64,000 bases of DNA from Acidobacteriota bacterium (GTDB lineage Bacteria; Acidobacteriota; Terriglobia; 2-12-FULL-54-10): assembly GCA_016191085.1 (NCBI GenBank), contig JACPPJ010000044.1, positions 1 through 64,000 of the forward strand. The letters run 5' to 3'. Positions 37,815 through 46,040 of this stretch are shown here, piece by piece (the stretch's first letter is position 1; each line of letters begins with the position of its first letter). Below the pieces are notes generated by a model. It was not told where the DNA came from, searched no databases, and was given only the letters and a program-made list of their open reading frames with translations. The translations under genes and the position numbers were made by a program.

Positions 37815-39131
37815 CTAGCTTCTAGTTTCTAACTTCTCCTGACGGGTTCCCTTTCGTTCTAGGCTCCACTTGAGTGCGGGCGGGGTCAGAATTGTTGTGG
37901 CGATCACCATTACGACGACGGCGGAAAAGACGTGCTGATTCACCACTCGCTGGTTGCCGATCATCAACGCGAGGCCTGCGTTCGCAAAAATCAAACCAAC
38001 CTCGCCGCGAGGGATCATGCCGATGCCCACTGAAAGGCGGTCCACGCCTTTGCCGAGCACACCGAGGGAGCTGAGTTGCTTCCCCAGTATTGCCGCGATA
38101 GTGAGAACAGCTGCCAGCTGCAGCACACTGAGGCTGGCAAAGGAGCGCAAGTCGGTGCGGATGCCCATCGAGACGAAAAAGATCGGCACCAGGAACGAGG
38201 CGATCGGCGCCACGAGTTCCTCCAGGCCATGCTCGCCACGGCTTTTGAAATCACGATAGTGAAGTTCCTCCAGAATCAGACCTGCCGTGAAAGCACCAAC
38301 GATAGCAGCCAGACCGACAGCAGTGGAGAGCCAGGCAAAAAAGAAGCAGAAGGCCAGTCCGGTGGCAAGCAGAACTCCGCCCGTTTGCAGCTTCGAAGCA
38401 AATCCGAACAGGCGCCGGGATACGCGAATGCCCAGCCACAATCCGCCGGCCAGGAATACGGTGGCTTTGGCAACTGTCATTCCGATGTCCCCGAACGAAA
38501 GCGTTCCCGCGCGACCGGCGGCGATGATGGCGTTGGTTACCACCGCTAGGATCAACAATCCGAGAACGTCATCTATGACGGCGGCACCGAGGATGACGCG
38601 CGACTCCGCCGATTGTGAGCGCCCCAGGTCCTTGAGGACTCGGGCCGTGATGCCTACGCTTGTCGCTGTTAAAGTGGCGCCCAGAAACGCGTGCACATAG
38701 ACGCTCTGTTCGGGCAGGAGCCACGCACCCACTCCCCACCCCAGCGCGAATGGACCCGCCACGCCCAACATTGCAACGAGGAAAGATGACCAACCCACGC
38801 GCATCATTTCCGTCACGGTGGATTCGAGTCCTACCTCAAACAGCAGCAGGATCACTCCCACTTGCGCCAGCAACTCGATCGGCTCGTCGGTTTTCAAGTA
38901 TTCGAGTCCGTTGAAGCCGAGCAGCGTCAAATTCCCAATGATGACGCCGGCGACCAGCTCACCCAATACAGGTGGTTGTTTTAGACGTTCGGCAACATGG
39001 CTGAAGAATTTCGCCGATATGAGAATGATTGCGAGCGAGAGAAAAATGCGAGCGGAAACGGCACTGTGTTCCGGTCCAGCGGCAAATGCCGTCGTTTCTC
39101 CGACCGCACAGAATATCAGCAAACGCAACAT
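37815..39131 (-). CDS. Cation:proton antiporter, CPA2 family
   Basis: About 438 residues from ATG 39131 (AGAGG eight bases upstream); the frame is open to 39173. A signal-like first segment (MLRLLIFCAVGETTAFAAG) precedes about 12 helices with RLKQPPVLGELVAGVIIGN, and GAAVIDDVLGLLILAVV carries the Asp-Asp ion-binding pair of electrogenic CPA2 antiporters. MIPRGEVGLIFANAGL is the helix-10 signature. It has no RCK domain. It differs from the 2.1-3.3 kb antiporter, which lacks the DD pair at that place. Confidence 0.88.
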   Translation of the reverse strand: MLRLLIFCAVGETTAFAAGPEHSAVSARIFLSLAIILISAKFFSHVAERLKQPPVLGELVAGVIIGNLTLLGFNGLEYLKTDEPIELLAQVGVILLLFEVGLESTVTEMMRVGWSSFLVAMLGVAGPFALGWGVGAWLLPEQSVYVHAFLGATLTATSVGITARVLKDLGRSQSAESRVILGAAVIDDVLGLLILAVVTNAIIAAGRAGTLSFGDIGMTVAKATVFLAGGLWLGIRVSRRLFGFASKLQTGGVLLATGLAFCFFFAWLSTAVGLAAIVGAFTAGLILEELHYRDFKSRGEHGLEELVAPIASFLVPIFFVSMGIRTDLRSFASLSVLQLAAVLTIAAILGKQLSSLGVLGKGVDRLSVGIGMIPRGEVGLIFANAGLALMIGNQRVVNQHVFSAVVVMVIATTILTPPALKWSLERKGTRQEKLETRS

Positions 39132-39272
39132 GAGCAACCTCTCACGCAGCCTGGAACGAATGTGTGGCCTCAAACTGAGCCTACCAGAAATTCAGTGCTG
39201 CCTGTTAGCAGCGTGCTGAAAAATACAGGATCACGTCATGCTGAACCGGTGCTCGTCACCGGCGTCAGGCCG

Positions 39273-40028
39273 TCACTTGGATGACGGTGCCAAATAGGGC
39301 TGGTGGAGCTTGACAGGTACCGCCGCTCGCCTTCTGAGTCTGAGGTTAAGCATCTCCACGAAAAGCGAGAACGCCATTGCGAAATAGATGTAGCCTTTCG
39401 GAACGTGTACCGCAAACCCTTCGACCATGAGCGTCACCCCAATCAGCAGCAAGAAACTAAGCGCCAGCATTTTCACCGTTGGATGTCGGTCCACGAAGCC
39501 GCTGACTTGCGCGGCGAAGCCCATCATGAATATTACCGATAGAACAACTGCGGCTATCATAATGGAAATCTCCTGAACCAGGCCCACAGCGGTGATAACG
39601 GAATCCAGCGAGAACACGGCATCCAGCAGAATGATTTGTACGATCACGCTTGTGAAAGTAGGCGCGACACGAGCAGACGAGTGACCTTCCTCTCCTTCCA
39701 GCTTCTGGTGGATTTCATGGGTGCTCTTGGCAATCAGGAATAGTCCGCCGAAGATCAGGATCATATCGCGACCGGAGATTTCGTGCCCCAGAAAAGTCAC
39801 CAACGGCTGTGTCAAGCCGACGACCCACGAAATGGATATCAACAACGCTATTCGCATGAACATCGCTAAGCCCAATCCGACCATTCGAGCTTTGCCTTGC
39901 TGCTGCGCGGACGGGAGCTTGGACGCAATAATGGAGACGAAAACAACGTTATCAATTCCGAGAACTATTTCAAGACCGAGCAGTGTCGCGAATGCAACTC
40001 AGGATTGTGGTTCCGTAATCCAGTTCAT
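39273..40028 (-). pseudogene. TerC-family membrane protein interrupted by an opal codon
   Basis: TerC proteins are seven-helix membrane proteins linked to metal (Mn, tellurite) handling. From ATG 40028 the frame reads MNWITEPQS, then TGA at 39999-40001 where relatives have Trp, then the conserved first helix LLGLEIVLGIDNVVFVSIIASKLPS in the same frame, and on to a normal end. The next start codon is ATG 39884, which would delete helix 1 and its conserved Glu and Asp. It is likely a recent pseudogene or a sequencing error. Confidence 0.8.
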
Positions 40029-40116
40029 GAAATGATTTCCTTGCCAAATTGGCGATTTCCAAAAACGAACCAAACAGCCGACCAGGCCTGTACTTTCCAG
40101 ACATTAGGTTACAGTG

Positions 40117-41577
40117 CTACTCGCGTGAAGGTGGCTGGGGGAAGCGCAGTCTATACGCACGGACCAGCAGTGATATTGCGGTCCACAGACATAGAATAAT
40201 CACCGGAATGGAAAAGATTCGCGGCCAGTGCGCGGCGATTCCGGATAGGATGAGAAGCAGGACCGCGCCCCAAGTCATAATGACAGCTTCTGCCGGCCCA
40301 AGCTGTCTACGGCTTGTGACTGCCGCGCCCAAAGAGTGACTGATCCGCATGATCCCCGCGGCTGCCCGGCCCCCGCCGCCCGACCGCCTATGTCGGATCG
40401 GCGGTCTCGTTACCGCCGTGGGCACGGTGCGCCGCCGCTTCTTGTGGAGGACAATCTCTGTAGATTGCGCCAAGTCGTCCTCATACATTTGTTCCATTTG
40501 ATGCGCAAACCGTTCGTCCTCCACGATGACATCCAATTCCCGGTTGCCCAGCCAGCTCGCAATATTTAGGTTTGTTGAGCCCACTCGCGACCAGAATCCA
40601 TCGGCGACGGCTGTCTTGGCGTGCATCATCGACCCGTTCCACTCGAATACGCGCACACCGGCTTCCAGCAGGGGCCGCAAACCTGCCCGCGACACTGCCC
40701 GCATGATGGGGACGTCGTTGGCGCCCGGAATCAATAGCCGCACATCCACTCCCGACCGCGCTGCGGATTGGAGAGCCTGTACGTACGCTCCCGTACCGAC
40801 AAAATACGCATCCGCAAGCCAAATTGAGCGGCGGGCGAAAGCCGCAATGATTTGGTCCACGCGGTAGAGGCCGCCTGCGTCAGGGCCGGTCGCTACTATC
40901 CGCAGAAGTACGTGACCTGCCTTAGCGAGACTGTCCTCCGGCGGAAGTTCGTTGTCCGGCAAAGGCTCGCCGGTGGCAGCCCAGGTATCCGCAAACGCCA
41001 ACTCGATATCAGCGAGGGCGGGACCCTCAATCTCAATGCCTGTATCTCGCCATGGGTCGATGTTGCGCTCCGGGAATCCGACCCAGCGCTGGCCCACACA
41101 AAGCCCAGTTACATAGCCGATCCGGCCATCTACTGCAATCATCTTCCGATGGTCGCGCGTAAGCCATGCGATCGGGCTTTCCAGATTCAGCCGGTTAAAA
41201 CATCGTACGTCCACGCCGGCATCCGCTAGACGGCGGAAAAACCCTCGGGAACTGCTTCCGATTGATCCCGCCCAGTCATAGATGAACCGCACCGCGATAC
41301 CGTCTCGGGCCTTATCGGAAAGTAGCTGCGCGAACTGCCGACCTACTGCATCCTCATGGAAGATGTACGTCTCGAAATGAATCCACTTGGTTGCCGATTC
41401 GATGGCCTGAATCCATGCAGGATAGTTTTCAGCGGCATCTTTGAGGAGCCGTACGCGATTCCCCTCGATTCGATCGGCGCCGGCAGCACGAGAGAGAGCT
41501 TGGGCGGCCAATTCACGATCTGTTTTGTTTTGAGCGCGCGCCAATCGCGGTACCCTCAATTTATATTGTCGCCGCAA
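40117..41577 (-). CDS. Phospholipase D-superfamily protein (cardiolipin synthase-like)
   Basis: 486 residues with two HKD motifs: DHRKMIAVDGRIGYVTG and MMHAKTAVADGFWSRVGSTNLN followed by RELDVIVED. That is the layout of bacterial cardiolipin synthases, which join two phosphatidylglycerols. Typical ClsA has its membrane helices at the N-terminus. Here the N-terminus is soluble, and two hydrophobic segments (VIMTWGAVLLLILSGIAA; IFSIPVIILCLWTAISLL) lie at the C-terminus. Divergent from the EEP gene across 56 bases. Confidence 0.85.
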   Translation of the reverse strand: MRRQYKLRVPRLARAQNKTDRELAAQALSRAAGADRIEGNRVRLLKDAAENYPAWIQAIESATKWIHFETYIFHEDAVGRQFAQLLSDKARDGIAVRFIYDWAGSIGSSSRGFFRRLADAGVDVRCFNRLNLESPIAWLTRDHRKMIAVDGRIGYVTGLCVGQRWVGFPERNIDPWRDTGIEIEGPALADIELAFADTWAATGEPLPDNELPPEDSLAKAGHVLLRIVATGPDAGGLYRVDQIIAAFARRSIWLADAYFVGTGAYVQALQSAARSGVDVRLLIPGANDVPIMRAVSRAGLRPLLEAGVRVFEWNGSMMHAKTAVADGFWSRVGSTNLNIASWLGNRELDVIVEDERFAHQMEQMYEDDLAQSTEIVLHKKRRRTVPTAVTRPPIRHRRSGGGGRAAAGIMRISHSLGAAVTSRRQLGPAEAVIMTWGAVLLLILSGIAAHWPRIFSIPVIILCLWTAISLLVRAYRLRFPQPPSRE

Positions 41578-41633
41578 AACCTGAGCCGTAGCACATTTCA
41601 GGCTGGGAGTCTATAATAGATTAGTTGTTTGCT

Positions 41634-42383
41634 ATGAATACCAAGATCGGCTCGCTTCGAGTAGCTACCTATAACATCCACAAATGCAAAGGGTTAGACC
41701 GGCGTATCCGGCCGGAGCGCATCGTCGCAGTGCTCCGTGGAATCGACGCGGATATTATCGCCCTCCAGGAGGTACTGTCGTTCGAATCTGGCTTGCGGCA
41801 TGAAAATCAGGCACGGTTCATAGCTGAGGAGCTTGGCTTTTATTCCGCTTTTGGTCACACTTGCCATATGCGGGGGGGCCGCTATGGCAATCTTCTGCTC
41901 ACGCGATTCCCGATTGATATCAGTCACAACTATGATATCTCGTCGCCGAGGCGTCGTGAGCCTCGCGGCTGTTTGCGCGCTGATGTTCAATTGAAGACTA
42001 CCATGCTACATGTCTTCAATCTTCACTTGGGTACAGGCTATGTGGAGCGCCGCTATCAGGCGAAACGTTTGTTGAAGGAATCAATCTTTGAACGTCATGT
42101 ACTGCGAGGTCCCCGGATCGTGCTCGGCGATTTTAACGAGTGGACCCGCGGAGCTGTATCTAAGTTTCTTGCATCTAACTTCAGTGCCGCTGATCTGCGA
42201 AAGCACCTGAACCGGTCGAAGACCTACCCAGGCGTGCTGCCATTCTTGCATTTAGATCATATTTATTTCGATCCCGTGCTCCGTCTGGAACGGCTGACAT
42301 TATGCCGGGACCGCACCGCCCTGATCGCATCCGATCATCTGCCGCTCGTAGCTGACTTCAGCATCGAATCCGTATCCGCGTAG
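41634..42383 (+). CDS. Endonuclease/exonuclease/phosphatase-family protein
   Basis: 249 residues. The EEP fold motifs are LRVATYNIHKCKGLD at the start, IIALQEVLSF (metal-binding Glu), LHLGTGYVERRYQ, VLGDFNEWTRG and the C-terminal ASDHLPLVADF (catalytic Asp-His). It resembles bacterial proteins encoded beside cardiolipin synthase-like genes, so a role in phospholipid turnover is as likely as nuclease action. A TATAAT at 41612-41617 is a candidate -10. Confidence 0.83.
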   Translation: MNTKIGSLRVATYNIHKCKGLDRRIRPERIVAVLRGIDADIIALQEVLSFESGLRHENQARFIAEELGFYSAFGHTCHMRGGRYGNLLLTRFPIDISHNYDISSPRRREPRGCLRADVQLKTTMLHVFNLHLGTGYVERRYQAKRLLKESIFERHVLRGPRIVLGDFNEWTRGAVSKFLASNFSAADLRKHLNRSKTYPGVLPFLHLDHIYFDPVLRLERLTLCRDRTALIASDHLPLVADFSIESVSA

Positions 42384-42853
42384 CTGAGCTAGCTTTTTCA
42401 CACAACGATCAGCCGGCCGACGAGCCTCATCCACCGACGAAAGACCGCAACGCTTTGACGTCTGGCGCAAACCGGAAATCGCTTTGCTCCGATGGTCCAA
42501 GTGTTCGGGAACTGAAAACAGACCGTTGCAAATCGGGAAGTCACCGTTCCGCTTTCCAGTAATACCTGTGCTACAGGGGCCGCGAGGGAGGTGCAGCCAT
42601 CAGTCCTGCCGATATTTAGCTGAAGCGTTGTACCACATTCGTAAGCACGCCAGGGCCGCGCTTCGCGAAATGAAGTACAAAAATTACTTGGCTTCCGATA
42701 CGAGCGTATGGCATTATTAATTCACCCCCGGACAAACGGTGAGGCTGTTGACATCGAGATCTGAATTGGCGGAACAAAACGCAGCAGCTTCCGTTGGTGT
42801 GGCGGGTGTGTATTTCGGGCCAATTGCCTCCAAAACCATCGGGAGAATGAAAT
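42384..42853. other. Non-coding gap, nothing recognised
   Basis: About 470 bases between the EEP and subtilase genes. There is a TTGACA at 42748-42753 but no convincing -10 at the right distance. Short frames here have no ribosome site or recognisable motif. Confidence 0.4.
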
Positions 42854-44218
42854 ATGTACTTGAACACACGAATCCCTGGCACAAGGCCGATTTTCACCAT
42901 GGTGCTGTTTGGCTTTTGGTTTTACGCCAGCCTCCCGGCTAGTGCACAGTTACAGACGCCTCCGGCGCCGCCGACCCCGGTCGCCAACGCGACGGATTTT
43001 ATTGTGACGTTTGTTCCCGGCACTTCGCAGACCGACCGGGCGGCAGCCGTGCAGCGTGCGGGCGCGAGGTTGCGCTTTAACTACGAGATCGTGACTGCGG
43101 TCGCTATTACGGTGCCAAATGCCAACGCATTGGCCGCCTTGCAACGGGACCCATCGGTTCTGGAGATCATCCCCGACCGGACGGTTCAAGCATTTCAATC
43201 TGATCTCGGAAAGGGCGGCGGAAATGGAAAACCCGGCGGTGGTGGTGGAACGGTAACGGGGCAAGAGGTACCAGATGGCGTGACCCGCGTGGGGCCAGCG
43301 AAGCCGGGTTCGGACGGCAGCGGCGTCGGCGTGGCCATTATCGACACCGGTTTGGACTTAAGTCACGCCGACCTGACCTTAGGGGGCACCCTGTATGATG
43401 CATTTGAAGGCACATGCCAGGACGGCAACGGCCACGGTACGCACGTTGCGGGAATCGTGGCCGCCAAGGACAACAACCAGGACGTTATCGGAGTGGCGCC
43501 GGCCGCCACGGTGTACTGCGTAAGGGTTCTGAACAACTCCGGGAGCGGCTCGGATTCTACCGTCATGGCTGGATTGGATTGGGTATATCAGAATGGAGCC
43601 AGCGCTAGTCCGCCTATCGGCGTAGTTAACATGAGCCTCGGCAGATCGGGAACACTGGACGACAATCCGGCGTTGCGAGAGGCGGTTCAGAACTTAGTCA
43701 ACAATGACGTGGTCGTAGTGGTGGCCGCCGGGAACGACTCCAGCAAAGAAGTGAAGAATATGATCCCGGCGGGCTACCCTGAAGTTCTGGCCGTTGCCAG
43801 CACGACGGCCGTGGACGGCTCCAATGCGGGCTGCCGAGGCTATTCCGCCACCGTGAGAGCAGATACGGCTTCCTACTTCACCACGGACGGGAAACTCGAC
43901 CTCAACAGTATGATCGGAGTAACCATCTCCGCCCCCGGGGCGACCAGGGAAGATATCTCCAAAGCGTGTTTTCTGAACTCGGTGGGCATCTTGTCACTGA
44001 AAGTGGGTGGCGGGACAACTCGCATGTCGGGCACCAGCATGGCTGCGCCTCACGTTGCGGGAATTGCGGCCCGGCTGCTGCAAACTGGCACGTTGGCGGG
44101 AAACGTTCGTTCCACGCTCCGCAGCACAGCGGACAAACCGGGCACGGCACCCATCAATTCCCCCGCCAGCGGTTATACCTATGACGGCGAACGAGAAGGT
44201 GTCGCCCAAGCGCCGTAA
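42854..44218 (+). CDS. Secreted subtilisin-like serine protease (S8)
   Basis: 454 residues. Signal peptide to about residue 33 (GFWFYASLPASAQ), an I9-type propeptide (DFIVTFVPGTSQTDRAAAVQ ... VLEIIPDRTVQ), a Gly-rich linker, then the catalytic domain. The triad is Asp in VAIIDTGLDLSHADL, His in GNGHGTHVAGIVAA and Ser in GTSMAAPHVAGIAA, with the oxyanion Asn in VVVAAGNDSS. GGGAG lies eight bases upstream. It should be exported and self-activating. It ends soon after the catalytic domain, without a C-terminal extension. Confidence 0.93.
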   Translation: MYLNTRIPGTRPIFTMVLFGFWFYASLPASAQLQTPPAPPTPVANATDFIVTFVPGTSQTDRAAAVQRAGARLRFNYEIVTAVAITVPNANALAALQRDPSVLEIIPDRTVQAFQSDLGKGGGNGKPGGGGGTVTGQEVPDGVTRVGPAKPGSDGSGVGVAIIDTGLDLSHADLTLGGTLYDAFEGTCQDGNGHGTHVAGIVAAKDNNQDVIGVAPAATVYCVRVLNNSGSGSDSTVMAGLDWVYQNGASASPPIGVVNMSLGRSGTLDDNPALREAVQNLVNNDVVVVVAAGNDSSKEVKNMIPAGYPEVLAVASTTAVDGSNAGCRGYSATVRADTASYFTTDGKLDLNSMIGVTISAPGATREDISKACFLNSVGILSLKVGGGTTRMSGTSMAAPHVAGIAARLLQTGTLAGNVRSTLRSTADKPGTAPINSPASGYTYDGEREGVAQAP

Positions 44219-44254
44219 CTCGCCCCTGATGAATGGCAGAACGGCCGAGATGCC

Positions 44255-45994
44255 TCAACTCCTTTGCGATGCGGCGTGTTCCGCGGCCAGAAAGCCGTAG
44301 ACTGCTGCCGACATTAATGAGTGTCCGGCCTGATAGCCAATGCCCCAGATTCGGGTAATGGCGGTAGTGTTGCCGCAACCGTACAGCCCGGGGATGGGTT
44401 CCTCACCATTATTGGCAGAGACCACCTGCCCTTTCGGGTTGATCACGATCTTGGTCTCGGCGAAAAATGGATCTGGCGCATTCATCTCTGCTCCGTAGAA
44501 CGGCGGTTTTTCAACCGTTCCCATGGTGTGCCGCTTGCGGTTGAATTCCGGGTCTTTCCCTTTGCGCGCGTACTCATTGAAGCGCGCCAAAGTGGCTTGC
44601 AATTTGTCGGCTGGCAGCTTCATCTTGGCAGCTAGTTCCGCCACCGAATTGGCCTTAGTAACCCAGTCCAGATTTTCCGTGTTTCCGGGCGGCATACCGA
44701 CAAACGATTCCGTATCCAAGCAATTCTGATCGAAGACCAAGAAGCATGGGAAATTCTTGAAGCGATGCTGGCCCATAGTTTCGAAGTCTTTGATCTTGCC
44801 TCCGAAGTCCTGAAAGAACGACTCGTCTCCAAAGCGGGAACCGAAGCGGTTGACGATGACGCTATGCCGGAGACCGGCCTCCTTATTGGATCTACCGAAT
44901 GGGGCGCCATTGGGGAATTTGTCGTCCGGGGACGGTAGCGTAATCATTGGTACGATAACGGATGTGGCGGCGATTCTCCCTCCGGCAGCAGCACCCAATG
45001 CCCAGCTCTCGGTTTCGCCATGCCCGCCGCGACCGTCCACATCGCCGCCGAGGGCGAGCAGAACGCCCTTTTTCGCGCGCAGGTGTTGCTCTTTCCCATT
45101 CTGACGCACGGTGACGCCGATAACGCCACTGCCATTCATCAGCAGGCGTTCCGCGCTGGTTCCGGTCCGCATTTCCACTCCACGTTTCGCCAATGCACGA
45201 ATGGCATACGCAACCAGAGCGGCGCCGCCGAGCCGGGTGGCTTCATCTTTCTTGATGATAGCATCCACTTTATCCGCACCCAACTTCTTCCGCCAGATTG
45301 CGACAGCTGGCTGATTCAGACGGTTCGGACCGAAGCTCTCGGTGTAGGTGATTTCCTCGTTTGCCAGAGCCTCCGAAAACCCGCGTATAAAGACGGAGAG
45401 GTGAACTCGATCCCGCCATGCGCCCAATGTCTCGGCTGGAAAAGGCTCGGGAGTAACCAGGCGGCCTCGGCCCTTGGAACCGGGCGAGACGGGATAATAA
45501 AATTCGGTACCGCCCATTCTGAACTTGAAGTCAGCCTTGTCACGCAGATAATCCCAGACGCGAGCGGCATGATCCACGTAAGCCTCGCGATATTCCGGGC
45601 GGCTGTAGCCGCCTCCTACATATGCGACATAGGCAAGCGCTTCGTCGCGGGAATCGGAGATGCCTTCCTGCTTCATCAAGGCATTCATGGGCACCCACAG
45701 GATGCCGCCGGACTGTGCGGTCGTCCCGCCGAATTTGTCCTGTCTTTCAATGAGAAGCGTTTTCATGCCCTTGTCATGCCCGGCGATGGCCGCAGCACAA
45801 CCGGCGATACCCGAGCCGACGCAAATCCAATCGTAAGTAGCCGACCAGTCGGGGTCTTGCGCTCGCGAACTGCAGCCAATGGAAGAGAGGCTGCCGGCAG
45901 CGACGGTCGCCAGAGCACCACCACCCATTTTTTTTATGAATTCCCGGCGCTGAGATGGCAGGTTGTTGCTCATATCTTTTTTGTTTTCGTTCAC
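44255..45994 (-). CDS. FAD-dependent dehydrogenase, fumarate reductase/3-ketosteroid dehydrogenase type, Tat-exported
   Basis: 579 residues. The twin-arginine motif QRREFIKKMG and hydrophobic h-region (GGALATVAAGSL) predict folded export. The FAD_binding_2 domain starts DWICVGSGIAGCAAAIAGHDKG, with GGTTAQSGGILWVP near 90-103 and the C-terminal flavin contact PGLYGCGNTTAITRIWGIGYQAG. GTG 45994 is supported by GGAGG five bases upstream. The TonB-receptor chimera ends 46 bases upstream in the same direction, which may once have been an uptake-plus-oxidation pair. Substrate unknown. Confidence 0.85.
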   Translation of the reverse strand: MNENKKDMSNNLPSQRREFIKKMGGGALATVAAGSLSSIGCSSRAQDPDWSATYDWICVGSGIAGCAAAIAGHDKGMKTLLIERQDKFGGTTAQSGGILWVPMNALMKQEGISDSRDEALAYVAYVGGGYSRPEYREAYVDHAARVWDYLRDKADFKFRMGGTEFYYPVSPGSKGRGRLVTPEPFPAETLGAWRDRVHLSVFIRGFSEALANEEITYTESFGPNRLNQPAVAIWRKKLGADKVDAIIKKDEATRLGGAALVAYAIRALAKRGVEMRTGTSAERLLMNGSGVIGVTVRQNGKEQHLRAKKGVLLALGGDVDGRGGHGETESWALGAAAGGRIAATSVIVPMITLPSPDDKFPNGAPFGRSNKEAGLRHSVIVNRFGSRFGDESFFQDFGGKIKDFETMGQHRFKNFPCFLVFDQNCLDTESFVGMPPGNTENLDWVTKANSVAELAAKMKLPADKLQATLARFNEYARKGKDPEFNRKRHTMGTVEKPPFYGAEMNAPDPFFAETKIVINPKGQVVSANNGEEPIPGLYGCGNTTAITRIWGIGYQAGHSLMSAAVYGFLAAEHAASQRS

Positions 45995-46040
45995 GACTTC
46001 CTCCGTACTTGTTTACGTTTGTGCGAACTAAATGTTTGGA

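Noticed and set aside
37443-37832. 129-codon open frame on the plus strand
   Set aside because: It overlaps a palindromic region and the end of the antiporter gene; composition and motifs do not suggest a protein.
39999-40001. TGA in terC read as selenocysteine or as Trp by an altered code
   Set aside because: TerC has no selenocysteine at that place, no obvious SECIS-like hairpin follows, and TGA ends many other genes here, so recoding is unlikely.
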